Assembly: GCA_039028695.1 (NCBI GenBank)
Contig: JBCCHN010000033.1
Span: 1-45,370 of the forward strand
Length of the DNA stretch: 45,370 nt
Reading direction: 5' to 3'
Source: JANQKX01 sp039028695
GTDB taxonomy: Bacteria; Pseudomonadota; Alphaproteobacteria; Kiloniellales; Kiloniellaceae
Shown: piece by piece, positions 7,575-16,213 of the stretch
How positions within the stretch are numbered: the first letter of the stretch is position 1
Layout: each line of letters begins with the position of its first letter
Notes under the pieces: model-generated
What the model saw: only the letters and a program-made list of their open reading frames with translations
What the model was told of the DNA's origin: nothing
Database searches by the model: none
Program-made: the position numbers and the translations under genes

Positions 7575-9692
7575 ATGAGCGACCAAAGCGACAGTCAAAA
7601 AAGCAAAAGAGACGGGCTTAAACCCTGGACCCACGATGAGAGCGAACGGGCGGCCAATCTGGAATCTCTCGATCGGGATCGCCTGGCAACGCTTTACGAC
7701 TACGGCATCTTGGATTCCGGCCGTGAGGAGGCTTTTGACCGGATTAGCCGGATTGCCGCCTTGGCGCTGGATGCGCCCATGTCCTTTGTAAATTTTGTCG
7801 ATGCCTCGCGCGTTTGGTTCAAGGCAACAGTGGGGGTTGACCTGCCCCAGTGCGAGCGGGACGGCTCCTTCTGTGGCCTCACCGTCGAACAACAAGAACC
7901 GCTCGTGGTTCCCGATACCCTGCAGGACCCGCGGTTCAGCAACAATCCCTTTGTCGCAGGCCCCGCGAAGATCCGCGCCTATCTGGGCGTGCCCATTAAA
8001 AACTCAAAGGGCGTGGCAATCGGCACGGTCTGCGTCTTTGACGTCCAACCTCGTGAGTTTACCCAAACGCAAGTGCAGCTGCTTGAGGATCTGGCCGATG
8101 CGGTTTTGGACGCCTTGGAACTGCGCTATCGAACCGGTATGGCGGTTAATGACAGCAACGAGCGCCTTGAAGCCATCGCGAGTTTTGTGCCCGGCATTGT
8201 CTACCAATTCCAAATCGACGGCGAGGGCACCTGGTCTTTCCAGTACATCAGCCCGGCTGTGGAACGGGCCCTAGGGCTGAGGCCCCATGACGTAACGATT
8301 GACCCGCAAATCTGGTTTAATGCGGTTCACTCCGACGACCGGGACCGCCTCTTGACGGCGATCCGGCAATCTCATTTGACGCTGGACCTTTTGCATTGGG
8401 AAGGCCGGGTAATCAACGGCAAGGGCGAAACCCTTTGGTTCCGCTGCGCCGCCATGCCTCGAAAACTGGAAGGAGGGGCTGTCTGTTGGAACGGGCTCTT
8501 CCTCGATTCAACCGACCAGGTTGAAACTCAACGACGCCTTTCCCGCGCGCAGAAAATGGAGGCGGTCGGCCAATTGACCGGCGGCATCGCCCACGACTTC
8601 AACAATCTCCTTTCGGTGATCATCGGCAATTCGGATCGTATAACCGCCAACCCCGCCGATGCCCCAGATTGCAACCAAGCGATCCTTCGGGCCGCGAAAA
8701 ACGGCGCCCAACTGACCCAGCATTTGCTGGCCTTTGCCCGTCAACAGCCATTGCAGCCCCAGTCGGTCGACCTGGACAAATTGGTCTACTCCCTATCGGG
8801 TTTGTTCTCCCGCATTCTTGGCGAATCCATTGAGGTCCACACGGAAATCGCCGCCGATTTATGGTCCGCCAAGGTGGATGCCGCTCAGCTGGAAAACGCT
8901 CTTTTGAACCTGGCCCTGAACGCCCGCGATGCCATGCCCGGCGGTGGCAAGCTGATCATTAGCTGCCACAATGCCCGACTCAATCAGGCCCGGAACTTAG
9001 AAGGTGAGGCGCGACTGGTCGGTGATTTCACGGTGTTGGCCGTAAGCGATACGGGATGCGGCATGTCGCAAGAAGTACGCGAACGCTCCTTTGAACCGTT
9101 TTTCACCACCAAGTCCGCCGGCAAGGGCTCCGGCTTGGGCCTCTCCATGGTCTTTGGCTTTGCGCAACAATCGGGCGGCCACGTCACGGTCGAGAGCGAG
9201 GAGGGTGCGGGCACCGTCTTTTCCCTCTATTTGCCAATGGCCGAGCGGGTGGAAGAGGCCCACCCGGCAGATCAGCTGCCGACCCTTGGATCGCAGGGCG
9301 GGGGAAAGATCCTGGTGATCGAAGACAACCGGGACGTCCAAGACATCACCGTCCAGATGATCGAGGATTTGGGTTATCAGGCTGTAGCGGCTCTGAACGC
9401 CGAGGCGGCCAGATCCATCATCGAACAGGACGACACCATTGATCTGGTCCTCTCCGATGTGGTCTTGCCCAACGGCGTGAGCGGGCCGGATTTGGCGCGC
9501 GAGCTGTGTGAAAGCCTGCCGGGGCTGAGCTTCGTCTTCATGTCGGGTTACCCCGCCGACGTGGTCGAGGGGCGCGGCCTTTTGGATGAAGGTGCCACCT
9601 TGTTGAAGAAACCCTTCCGCCGTAACGATTTGGCGCAGACACTAAGAACAGCGTTCGACCAAAAAAGCGCCGAAAGCCGCACCGGCAGCTGA
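7575..9692 (+). CDS. Hybrid sensor histidine kinase (GAF-PAS-HisKA-HATPase-REC)
   Basis: The 705-residue soluble protein has no transmembrane segment, so it senses a cytoplasmic signal. Domains in order are a GAF domain (about 45-190), a PAS domain (about 205-315), a HisKA dimerisation domain with G-G-I-A-H-D-F-N-N-L-L (phospho-acceptor His340), a HATPase_c domain with N-A-R-D-A-M-P-G-G-G and G-S-G-L-G-L-S-M-V, and a C-terminal receiver (578-700). The receiver has the acidic pair E583/D584, phospho-acceptor Asp628 and the L-K-K-P-F lysine. No DNA-binding partner gene is adjacent, so its output is unknown. Start at ATG 7575; a weak GAGCGGA lies about seven bases upstream. Confidence 0.9.
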   Translation: MSDQSDSQKSKRDGLKPWTHDESERAANLESLDRDRLATLYDYGILDSGREEAFDRISRIAALALDAPMSFVNFVDASRVWFKATVGVDLPQCERDGSFCGLTVEQQEPLVVPDTLQDPRFSNNPFVAGPAKIRAYLGVPIKNSKGVAIGTVCVFDVQPREFTQTQVQLLEDLADAVLDALELRYRTGMAVNDSNERLEAIASFVPGIVYQFQIDGEGTWSFQYISPAVERALGLRPHDVTIDPQIWFNAVHSDDRDRLLTAIRQSHLTLDLLHWEGRVINGKGETLWFRCAAMPRKLEGGAVCWNGLFLDSTDQVETQRRLSRAQKMEAVGQLTGGIAHDFNNLLSVIIGNSDRITANPADAPDCNQAILRAAKNGAQLTQHLLAFARQQPLQPQSVDLDKLVYSLSGLFSRILGESIEVHTEIAADLWSAKVDAAQLENALLNLALNARDAMPGGGKLIISCHNARLNQARNLEGEARLVGDFTVLAVSDTGCGMSQEVRERSFEPFFTTKSAGKGSGLGLSMVFGFAQQSGGHVTVESEEGAGTVFSLYLPMAERVEEAHPADQLPTLGSQGGGKILVIEDNRDVQDITVQMIEDLGYQAVAALNAEAARSIIEQDDTIDLVLSDVVLPNGVSGPDLARELCESLPGLSFVFMSGYPADVVEGRGLLDEGATLLKKPFRRNDLAQTLRTAFDQKSAESRTGS

Positions 9693-9852
9693 TCTCCCCG
9701 CCCATTTTCACCCCACCCACCATCCCTGCTATCCGCTTTCGCTGCAGTCCCCTTTCCTGGGGCGGGTGATTTGGGGGCGTTGGATTTGGGTGTGTGGGAT
9801 CACGGACGCACTTACTCAATAGTGCCAAGCGCACGCAAGCCTAAGGTCGCAA
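9693..9852. other. Convergent intergenic gap
   Basis: 160 bases between the convergent kinase and DUF899 genes. It is C-rich on the left and G/T-rich in the middle. I see no clean hairpin with a T-tract, no ORF with a ribosome site and no repeat. Confidence 0.5.
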
Positions 9853-10554
9853 TCAATATTGGTCATGCCGCCGGACCCAGGCCATGCTCCATGGCAAGTC
9901 GTTTTCCCCACGGCCTAGGGGAGTTAGGTCCATCAAGTTATAGGCGCCGATCAAAAGGTCCAGTCCCCGTGCGTAGCAGGAATAGCTATGATAGACCTGG
10001 CCGTCATCGCCGCGGATAAAGATGCTGATACCCGGCGCCTCCTGGCTGGGGAAAGTCGTGTCCCGATAATTATAGGTCATATTTTCCGCCGCCATCTGCT
10101 CGGCGGTGAAGGAGACCTGGTAGTCGAAGTTGAAGTCGCTGTCCAGGGATGACAGCCACTTGAAGCGCCACCCCATGCGTTTTTTGTAAGCTTGCAGCCT
10201 TTCCAAGGGCGCACGGGAGAGGACAACCAATGAAATGTCGCGCTGAGGCAAATGATAATTGGCACCGTCAAAATGGTCCGCCAGGAACGAGCAACTGGGA
10301 CAACCTTCCTCCCAGTCCGGCCCGAACATGAAATGATAGATCAATAGCTGGCGCCGATCGGCAAAGAGATCGGCAAGAGATTCCGGACCGTCGGAACCAT
10401 GGAACTGGTAGTCGTTATCCACCAGCATCCAAGGTAGGTCTCGCCGCTTTGCCGCTAAGCTGTCCCTGAGTTTTGTAAAATTTTTCTCCTCCGCCAAGAG
10501 GTCCTTGCGGGCGGCGATCCATTCATCTTGGGTCACGGATTTTGCATGGGACAT
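9853..10554 (-). CDS. DUF899 family thioredoxin-like protein
   Basis: The 233-residue protein matches DUF899: an N-terminal W-I-A-A-R-K-D-L-L-A-E-E-K region, then a thioredoxin-like core with Y-H-F-M-F-G-P-D-W and G-C-P-S-C-S-F-L-A-D-H, and a C-terminal Y-N-L-M-D-L-T-P-x-G-R. The C-P-S-C pair could be redox-active. The start at 10554 has AAGGA six bases upstream. An in-frame start 18 bases further upstream (10572) overlaps the SRPBCC stop and is less likely. Third gene of the ArsR operon; DUF899 genes often accompany ArsR/SRPBCC pairs. Enzymatic role unknown. Confidence 0.85.
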   Translation of the reverse strand: MSHAKSVTQDEWIAARKDLLAEEKNFTKLRDSLAAKRRDLPWMLVDNDYQFHGSDGPESLADLFADRRQLLIYHFMFGPDWEEGCPSCSFLADHFDGANYHLPQRDISLVVLSRAPLERLQAYKKRMGWRFKWLSSLDSDFNFDYQVSFTAEQMAAENMTYNYRDTTFPSQEAPGISIFIRGDDGQVYHSYSCYARGLDLLIGAYNLMDLTPLGRGENDLPWSMAWVRRHDQY

Positions 10555-10568
10555 GGGGGGTCCTTTCT

Positions 10569-11009
10569 TCAAGAAAGCGCAGCCATGGCGGCCGGCAGTT
10601 TATCAAGACAGCCTCGCCAACCCCGATCATGGGCATCTCGGGCAGCCTCGTCGACGAAGCCCTTATGGGTCAGGGTCATGCGGGTTTCTTCAGCAGCAAG
10701 CGCGGTCAATTCGACAGTGACTTGGGTTTCTTGATCCGAGCCCTGCCACGCCCAGGAAAAAACCAGTTTGGCATTGGGGACCACTTCCTTGTAGATCCCG
10801 CCGGTAATGCGCAACTCGCCGCTTGGCTCTTGCATCTGGACTTCATAGCGCCCCCCAACCCGCACATCAGCTGAAGCCGACGCAACGGTCATATCACCGG
10901 GGCAAAACCACTGCTGCATGATTGCCGGATCGGTCCAGGCCCGATAGACCCAATCCACCGGCGCGGCAAAAGTCCGCCTGATCATCAAAAAAGGGGCGTC
11001 GTCCTTCAT
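10569..11009 (-). CDS. SRPBCC (AHSA1-like) domain protein
   Basis: The 146-residue protein has the START/Bet v1-like pattern of AHSA1 proteins: I-R-R-T-F-A-A-P-V-D-W-V-Y-R-A-W-T-D-P at the start, W-F-C-P, G-G-R-Y, and W-x-G-C-L-D-K-L at the end. These proteins form a hydrophobic ligand-binding cavity. The ATG overlaps the stop of the ArsR gene (ATGA), so the two are translated together. ArsR-SRPBCC pairs are common, and the SRPBCC protein may bind the ligand or modulate the regulator; that role is inference. Confidence 0.85.
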   Translation of the reverse strand: MKDDAPFLMIRRTFAAPVDWVYRAWTDPAIMQQWFCPGDMTVASASADVRVGGRYEVQMQEPSGELRITGGIYKEVVPNAKLVFSWAWQGSDQETQVTVELTALAAEETRMTLTHKGFVDEAARDAHDRGWRGCLDKLPAAMAALS

Positions 11010-11428
11010 CTTTTACTCTTTGGGTGAGAGATGAACTTATCGGATTTCGAATTTTTGGATGAACTTTGTTGCATTGGGCCTTTTTCTTGCGAGTTTGGTT
11101 GACAGGGTGCAGACAGGACCGCCTCCAGCTTGTCCAGGCTTTCCTTCCAAAAGGTTTGATGGTGCTCCAGCCAATTGGCGGCCTGACGCAGCCCCGCCGG
11201 ATCCAGGCTCAATAGGTGGTCCCGCCCACGCACCTGCCGACGCACCAAGCCAGAGCGCTCCAACACCTTGAGATGTTTCGACACCGCAGCCAGGCTCATG
11301 TCGAAAGGGGAAGATAACTCCCCCACCTGGCACGGCCCCTGAGTAAGGCGCGCCAAGAGGGCTCGTCGGGTCGGGTCGGAAAGGGATTGAAAAATCCGGT
11401 CCAGATCAGAGTCTTTATAATCAACCAT
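11006..11428 (-). CDS. ArsR family transcriptional regulator
   Basis: The 140-residue protein has a winged helix at residues 8-85: L-S-D-P-T-R-R-A-L-L-A-R-L, then G-E-L-S as the start of the first HTH helix, then M-S-L-A-A-V-S-K-H-L-K-V-L as recognition helix, then the wing. The thiol metal motif E-L-C-V-C-D of classical ArsR is absent, so a metal sensor is unlikely; this is the SRPBCC-linked subfamily. The C-terminus is a low-complexity Ser/Lys tail. The ATG at 11428 has no ribosome binding site but sits seven bases after a good -10, so a leaderless mRNA is likely. Probably represses its own operon. Confidence 0.9.
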   Translation of the reverse strand: MVDYKDSDLDRIFQSLSDPTRRALLARLTQGPCQVGELSSPFDMSLAAVSKHLKVLERSGLVRRQVRGRDHLLSLDPAGLRQAANWLEHHQTFWKESLDKLEAVLSAPCQPNSQEKGPMQQSSSKNSKSDKFISHPKSKR

Positions 11429-11475
11429 TCGGTTAAATATAGAGCGCCCCGGTCAACTGTCAACCTGCTGGTTGA
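11421..11475 (-). promoter_or_regulatory. ArsR operon promoter flanked by two palindromic operators
   Basis: On the minus strand TTGACA (11463-11458) and TATATT (11441-11436) are separated by 16 bases, a near-consensus sigma-70 promoter. The -10 ends seven bases before the ATG at 11428, so transcription should begin at or next to the start codon. Two inverted repeats of the form TCAACC-N4-GGTTGA lie at 11460-11475 (overlapping the -35, perfect) and 11421-11436 (overlapping the start codon, one mismatch). Their centres are 39 bp apart. This is the expected arrangement for autorepression by the ArsR dimer. Confidence 0.8.
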
Positions 11476-11689
11476 ATATCGATTAAACATTTCAGATGCA
11501 TCCGGACAAGCAACAAGCCCCGCCGGGGTCCCGAAAGGGTTTCGACGAGGCTTGTCATAGATCACATTGCTGACTTTTCACATGGACGCCAAGGTGGGAA
11601 CTTCGTCACGATATCATCGTCGGATGAACCGTGAGGAGAGCGGGAGCAAGACAGACCCCCGCCCTTTTTAAACCCCCACGTTAGCAGGT
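11429..11689. other. Non-coding stretch upstream of ArsR operon
   Basis: Beyond the ArsR promoter, 11480-11689 holds no ORF with a ribosome site. A GCGGG / CCCGC pair followed by CCTTTTT (about 11637-11675, plus strand) resembles a weak intrinsic terminator, but no plus-strand gene precedes it. Confidence 0.35.
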
Positions 11690-11917
11690 TCAGCTTATGT
11701 GATACCCCTTGGCCAAAAGCGGATCGACGACCGGTTGGGTGGGGTAAAAAGCACGGTGCCCAACCTTTGCGTTGCGCGGCTCCCGGTGGACTTTGGCGAC
11801 CACCTGCTCGGGTGCCTGGAAGATTTTGCGGGCCAGCGCTGCCCAAAAGGCATTGCGGCGATCCCGGGCTTGCACCAAAAGGTCGATGGATGATGTTTCA
11901 AATTTCCGATTTGTCAT
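11690..11917 (-). CDS. Small hypothetical protein (75 aa)
   Basis: The ATG at 11917 has AGGGAG seven bases upstream, which supports a real 75-residue gene rather than the longer frame. The product is basic with no membrane segment: D-L-L-V-Q-A-R-D-R-R-N-A-F near the start and a Pro-rich C-terminus. I do not recognise a family. It is followed and preceded by gaps of about 200-260 bases, so it is probably monocistronic. Confidence 0.5.
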   Translation of the reverse strand: MTNRKFETSSIDLLVQARDRRNAFWAALARKIFQAPEQVVAKVHREPRNAKVGHRAFYPTQPVVDPLLAKGYHIS

Positions 11918-12114
11918 GACCCTACTCCCTTCATTTGCGTTAAGATCTTCGGAGGAGCCTTGGAATAAGGCGTCTTTGGATTTCCTCCGCACCTTTCATG
12001 TCGGGCGCGAAAGTGGCTGCGACCTCATCATAAGATTACTTTTTGGACATGGAGACTCGGCGCCGCGGGCGCGGGCCAGATCATTCACCCAACGCCCTGA
12101 ATGTTCACGTTTTT

Positions 12115-12759
12115 TCAGGAGAAGCGAGAGGTCTCGCGCAAGTCGCCGTCTTGCCAAATATAGAAGACCACCACGCCCTCGGGCCCGCTGCTAAAGCCGT
12201 GAGTAGAAAGCGAGGGTACATGAACGGTCGCGCCGGCGGCTTGATCGGCCAGCACTGCCTCGCCCACTGTAAAATCGGCCGATCCGGCCAAGACCAGATA
12301 GACCTCATCGGCCTGGTGGCGATGCAGGGGATAGTCTATATCAGGACCCCACACCCCAATGCCGCTGCGCACACGGTGGCTGACAAAGGGGCCCCACTTG
12401 CCGATGACTTCGGCAAAACCATAGCCCGCCAGCATGTCATCGCCGACCAATCGGTCGGTCTTTTTGTAGCTCTGTTCCCATTTCCGGCTGGCCCGTTCGT
12501 CATAGAACAGCGCCAAGAGGGGTCGAGTCTCATCGGTGGCAGAACTCAGCGTTTGCCCGAGAAAATCCGCTGCCGGCAGATGGGCAGGTTCCACCGCCTG
12601 CCAAGAACCGTCCTCAGCCCCCGCCCCCCACGCCGCCACCGCCTCTTTAAAACGGCCCATAACCGGGTCGGGATGCTTGGCGACGAAGGCGAGCAAGGCC
12701 GAAAGGAGGCGCTGGTCGGCGTCCGGCATAGCCGGTGAAGCAGGGGCGCTTTCGGACAT
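12115..12759 (-). CDS. Cupin of the DMSP lyase (DddL/DddQ) family
   Basis: The 214-residue protein has a long helical N-terminal part and a C-terminal cupin. The first cupin motif is H-R-H-Q-A-D-E-V-Y, giving the His/His/Glu/Tyr set of DddL/DddQ/DddW enzymes, in which the metal-bound site and a Tyr cleave dimethylsulfoniopropionate to dimethyl sulfide and acrylate. The second is V-P-S-L-S-T-H-G, and the end (F-Y-I-W-Q-D-G-D-L, S-R-F) also fits. GGAAAG lies seven bases before ATG 12759; a GTG at 12762 abuts the TauD stop. Same operon as a TauD-type dioxygenase. Activity on DMSP is inferred; related cupins with other substrates exist. Confidence 0.65.
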   Translation of the reverse strand: MSESAPASPAMPDADQRLLSALLAFVAKHPDPVMGRFKEAVAAWGAGAEDGSWQAVEPAHLPAADFLGQTLSSATDETRPLLALFYDERASRKWEQSYKKTDRLVGDDMLAGYGFAEVIGKWGPFVSHRVRSGIGVWGPDIDYPLHRHQADEVYLVLAGSADFTVGEAVLADQAAGATVHVPSLSTHGFSSGPEGVVVFYIWQDGDLRETSRFS

Positions 12760-12762
12760 CAC

Positions 12763-13617
12763 TTAACTTTCCAAAGCGGTGCAGCGGTAGAGCAGGCGGC
12801 GCTGGCCCGAGAAATCGTTGATGGGATAGTGGAGGGTGAAGCGGTTGTCCCACATGACCACTTGCCCTGGCTGCCAGGTGACGCGGCAGGTGAATTCAGG
12901 CCTGGACATGTGGCGGTCCAAGAAGTCGATCATGGGACGGCTTTCGGCCTCGTTCATGCCCTCGAAGTGGATGGCGAACATGCGGTTAATGTATAGCCCT
13001 TCCTTTTCCGTGTCCGGGTGACGGCGCACTACTGGATGGGTCGCCGTGTGGCCAGGGCGTGGCGGCCGGCCGGGGCCATCGTAGCTGTGCACCGCTTTCA
13101 AACCCCGAAGCATATCCTGATAAGCCAGGCTTAAGGCTTGAAAGGCCGCAATTCCATTGGCAAAGGCCGTGTCCCCGCCCACGCTGGGCAGGATCACAGC
13201 CTGTAGAACCGAAAGGTAGGCTGCCGGATTTTGAAAGGTCACATCGGCGTGCCAATCGCTGCCGCCGAAAAGGCGGGCGCCGTCCGGTTCCTTGCGCATT
13301 TCCAACACCTCGGGCAGCCCTTCGGCAAAGATCACCCCTTCATCGGCGTGATGGAGAAAGTGGGGGCCGAAATGGCCGACAAAATCCCGCAGCACGGCAG
13401 GCGACAAATCCTGATCGGGGATCACCAAGACCAGATGCTCGGCCAGGGCGGTGCGTAAGATCTTCAAGGTCGCAGGGTCCGGCTGGCCGCTCAAGGTAAG
13501 CCCGCTCAATACCGCGCCCAGATGGGGCGTCAGGGGCCGGATCTGGAGACCCTGATTTGAGGGGTAGGTCGGGGCAACAGCACCGCTCGCGACGGGATCA
13601 CTTGTCATGTGGGGCAT
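12763..13617 (-). CDS. TauD/TfdA family Fe(II)/2-oxoglutarate dioxygenase
   Basis: The 284-residue cytoplasmic enzyme fits the taurine dioxygenase fold. The N-terminal L-T-P-H-L-G-A-V-L-S-G-L is typical. H123-x-D125 in S-D-W-H-A-D-V-T-F and a distal His in R-F-T-L-H-Y-P would bind Fe(II), and the Arg pair in G-Q-R-R-L-L-Y-R would bind 2-oxoglutarate. The family hydroxylates sulfonates, 2,4-D, carnitine precursors or similar small acids. Its TAA directly abuts the start of the DMSP-lyase-like gene, so the two are probably co-transcribed and may act on related sulfur or betaine compounds. Start ATG 13617 has AAGAAAGG about 12 bases upstream. Confidence 0.8.
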   Translation of the reverse strand: MPHMTSDPVASGAVAPTYPSNQGLQIRPLTPHLGAVLSGLTLSGQPDPATLKILRTALAEHLVLVIPDQDLSPAVLRDFVGHFGPHFLHHADEGVIFAEGLPEVLEMRKEPDGARLFGGSDWHADVTFQNPAAYLSVLQAVILPSVGGDTAFANGIAAFQALSLAYQDMLRGLKAVHSYDGPGRPPRPGHTATHPVVRRHPDTEKEGLYINRMFAIHFEGMNEAESRPMIDFLDRHMSRPEFTCRVTWQPGQVVMWDNRFTLHYPINDFSGQRRLLYRCTALES

Positions 13618-13838
13618 GGTCCGGCTGACCTTTCTTGAAGAGAGAACATCACCTCGGAATTGACGCCTAAGTTTTGACCGGCGTCAAGCCCACCATTGCC
13701 GCCCGCACACGAGAGTCACACTAGGGGCGATTTACCCCATGCCCCGCGCGGGTTCCTCCTGGTCGCGGGCGATCCCAGCCGTTGTGGCCTGCCGCTCCTC
13801 CATCGCCGAGACACGCACAAAAAAGGCGATTGAGTTTC

Positions 13839-14405
13839 TTAGGGAAAGCCATCGCGATAGGGCTTGAGCATGGCGTCCAACTCGGTATCGGCCAGACGAT
13901 TGAAGGTGTTTGTCAGGGTGCAGTGGGCAATCTCGGCCACCACCGCGATCAGCTGGGCCCGGTCGAAGCCATGATTTAGAGCGTCTTCGAACTCCCCATC
14001 GCTCAGGGCGCCGCGAGTCTCGGCCAGGCGGCGCACCAGATGCTGCAGCCGAGCGGGCCGCCCCTCGCCCGCCAAGGTCTCACCGCGGGAGATCTGCTGG
14101 ATCATCTCCTTGTCCACGCCGTCAAGCCCGGTTTCATGGGCGGTCACAAAGCGGTGGGCCGGCACACAATAATGGCAGCCGTTCCGCACCGCCATTTCCA
14201 TGCAGATCACCTCGCGATCCTCGGGGCTGAGGCCGCTGTTGCCGATCGCGCTATGCAAGGCCAAAAAGCCCCGCACCACCTCGGGATTATGAGCCATACC
14301 CCGGATAATGTTCCACGGCATTCCCCAGGCTTGGCGCACCTCTTCCATCACCGCTCGTGCTTCAGGGTCATGGGTATCGTCGGGCAAAGCGGGGATGCGG
14401 GGCAT
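13839..14405 (-). CDS. Carboxymuconolactone decarboxylase / AhpD-like protein
   Basis: The 188-residue, mostly helical protein has the AhpD-type motif C77-H-Y-C80-V-P-A-H84 (C-x2-C-x3-H), the redox centre of alkylhydroperoxidase-like CMD proteins. The surrounding L-S-P-E-D-R-E-V-I-C-M-E-M-A-V is also typical. These proteins act in peroxide or thiol redox chemistry; the decarboxylase reaction belongs to other members. Start at ATG 14405 with AGGA about ten bases upstream; the longer frame lacks a ribosome site. It is separated from the TauD gene by about 220 bases, so it is probably an independent unit. Confidence 0.85.
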   Translation of the reverse strand: MPRIPALPDDTHDPEARAVMEEVRQAWGMPWNIIRGMAHNPEVVRGFLALHSAIGNSGLSPEDREVICMEMAVRNGCHYCVPAHRFVTAHETGLDGVDKEMIQQISRGETLAGEGRPARLQHLVRRLAETRGALSDGEFEDALNHGFDRAQLIAVVAEIAHCTLTNTFNRLADTELDAMLKPYRDGFP

Positions 14406-14573
14406 GGCTGGGAGTCCTTTTGCTGCGGCGAAAAACGATCGCCATGCTAAAAGGATTCTCGCCGATGGAAAGTCACATTCTCGCCATCCCAAAATAGGGG
14501 AGTGCAATTAGATCGTTGATCTTAGCACACGGCTTTCGTTGCGATTTCTAAAGATCAGGTGATATCGGAAATC

Positions 14574-15467
14574 TCATCGCTCGACGGCAACAACACCGAT
14601 CCGTTGAAGCATACTGATCCCAGATAATTTGTGCAGCAGGAGAAATTGAGAAAGCACCGTCACGATAATCAGGCTCATGAATCTCATGGCCGCTTCCCAA
14701 TAGACCATCGGCACTTCATAGCTGTGCAAGTAACCCTCGGCGACCGAGCCAAATCGATCGCTGTCGGTAAAATAACACAAGGAAAAGGCGAACAGGATAA
14801 GCGAGGGAAACAAAATGCCTGCCATCACCATCCGCGCCTTGGGGCTTGTCTTCTGCCGGAGCCAAGATTTTGCCTGGCGTTCTTCAGCTTGCTTGAGAAG
14901 GGCCGCGCGCTCCGCTTGCTGTTTGGCATCCAGGGCGATACCGAGAAACAACATCCGGGCCCAAATTTGCGCTGTCGCCACAAGCAGCCCCATGATGGTC
15001 AACAAGATGACCCAGTTGGCCGCATAGATGTGCTGCGGTAAGGGCAAGACCGTTGCGTAGCCGTGCTGGGTGAAACTGCTTTCCATGGACTTCAAAACCG
15101 GCAGCGACTCAATTATCGGTGCGATGGCAGCGTTCGCCGTCGCGACAAAGGAAAGGAAGGTGGGATTGCCGCTAAGGTAGCCATAGGCAATGACCAGATC
15201 GTAGACAAAGTAAACGGCGATACAGGCCAAAATCCCATGTACCAGCGCTTTGCCCGCGAGAGAGGGAACCTTGCCCCTGTCCTGAAAGTCAGGGGCTTTC
15301 GTGGCCAATATCGCGGCAGCAGGAAAGGCGACAACGAGCCAAAAAAAGGCGGGGGCGACCCCCGAAAAGCTCATAGCCGCCAAGGCTACAATAAGAGCCA
15401 TCAGCTTGAAGAGGGTTAACAACACAAAAACCGCCTTTCCAGCCACGATCATTGAGACAGCAATCAT
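14574..15467 (-). CDS. Hypothetical polytopic membrane protein
   Basis: The 297-residue protein has about seven hydrophobic segments: paired helices in the first 65 residues, one at about 80-95, one at about 148-170, then a cytoplasmic-looking charged stretch rich in Lys, Gln, Glu and Ala (about 180-207), and two C-terminal helices. No transporter or enzyme motif is recognisable. The start is uncertain. ATG 15467 has GGAGAG only three bases away, and an ATG 15 bases further in (15452) would place it at a better distance. Base composition is lower in GC than the neighbours, which could mean acquired DNA. Confidence 0.55.
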   Translation of the reverse strand: MIAVSMIVAGKAVFVLLTLFKLMALIVALAAMSFSGVAPAFFWLVVAFPAAAILATKAPDFQDRGKVPSLAGKALVHGILACIAVYFVYDLVIAYGYLSGNPTFLSFVATANAAIAPIIESLPVLKSMESSFTQHGYATVLPLPQHIYAANWVILLTIMGLLVATAQIWARMLFLGIALDAKQQAERAALLKQAEERQAKSWLRQKTSPKARMVMAGILFPSLILFAFSLCYFTDSDRFGSVAEGYLHSYEVPMVYWEAAMRFMSLIIVTVLSQFLLLHKLSGISMLQRIGVVAVER

Positions 15468-15620
15468 TCTCTCCAATAACGCCCTAAAAATTCATAAAAC
15501 ATAAGATGCTGTATAAATTAAAATACAACCAAGTAATCCGCCTCTTGGGAGGTGATCTGAGGCGCCTGGATAGCCGAGTTATCAAAGTACTTGGTGGTCT
15601 TATGAGCCGTCGCTTGCCGG

Positions 15621-16187
15621 CTAAACCCGCCGCCCGGTCACACGCTCATAATGGCGGCGGGCTTTGGCGCGGTTGCCGCAGGTTTCCATGGCGCACCAGC
15701 GACGCCGGCCGGTTCGGCTATCGTCCAGGAAAAGCCATGCGCAGTGATCGCCGGGGCAGACCTTGACCCGATCCAGATCGCGATGGTGGGTCAGCAGGGC
15801 CAGGGCAGACTGGGCAACGATTTGATCCAAGCACACAGCCTTTTGCAGGGCAAAGCCCGCTTTGCCGAGGCGCAGGGTCTGGGCGGGGTAAGGCCGCTGG
15901 AGCACCGCATTCAAGGCGGCCAGATCTGCCCGTCGCGGAACGGCTTCCGACAAGACCGCGAGGAACAAACGGCGAAGCTGAAGACGGAACCGCTTCAGCG
16001 CCTCCAATTCGCCCGCGCGGAAACGACTAGCGGGAATAGCCTCGAGGCTACCAAAGGCCGCGACCCCTCGGCACCACTCCGCCAGGTCTTCAAGGGTCTC
16101 CAGCTTTTCATCAAGTACATGACCCTCGAGCGACCAGTTGGCGCTATTGAAAAAATCCAGGCACAAACGCCCACCCACGAACAGCAT
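15621..16187 (-). CDS. CGNR zinc finger (ABATE domain) transcriptional regulator
   Basis: The 188-residue protein combines an N-terminal helical ABATE-type domain (G-G-R-L-C-L-D-F-x-N at residues 5-14) with a C-terminal zinc finger (about 145-185). Its Cys residues lie in V-C-P-G-D-H-C-A-W-L-F and W-C-A-M-E-T-C-G-N-R, the motif that names the family. CGNR proteins are predicted stress-responsive DNA-binding regulators. GAGGAGG precedes the ATG at 16187. It is divergent from azlCD, whose control region holds repeated ATTCTAACC sites, so it may regulate azlCD and itself; that is inference. Confidence 0.85.
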   Translation of the reverse strand: MLFVGGRLCLDFFNSANWSLEGHVLDEKLETLEDLAEWCRGVAAFGSLEAIPASRFRAGELEALKRFRLQLRRLFLAVLSEAVPRRADLAALNAVLQRPYPAQTLRLGKAGFALQKAVCLDQIVAQSALALLTHHRDLDRVKVCPGDHCAWLFLDDSRTGRRRWCAMETCGNRAKARRHYERVTGRRV

Positions 16188-16213
16188 CTCGCCCTCCTCG
16201 CGACGGCTTTTCC

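Noticed and set aside
12043..12738. 231-codon plus-strand ORF
   Set aside because: Antisense to the cupin gene, whose catalytic motifs are intact; no ribosome site.
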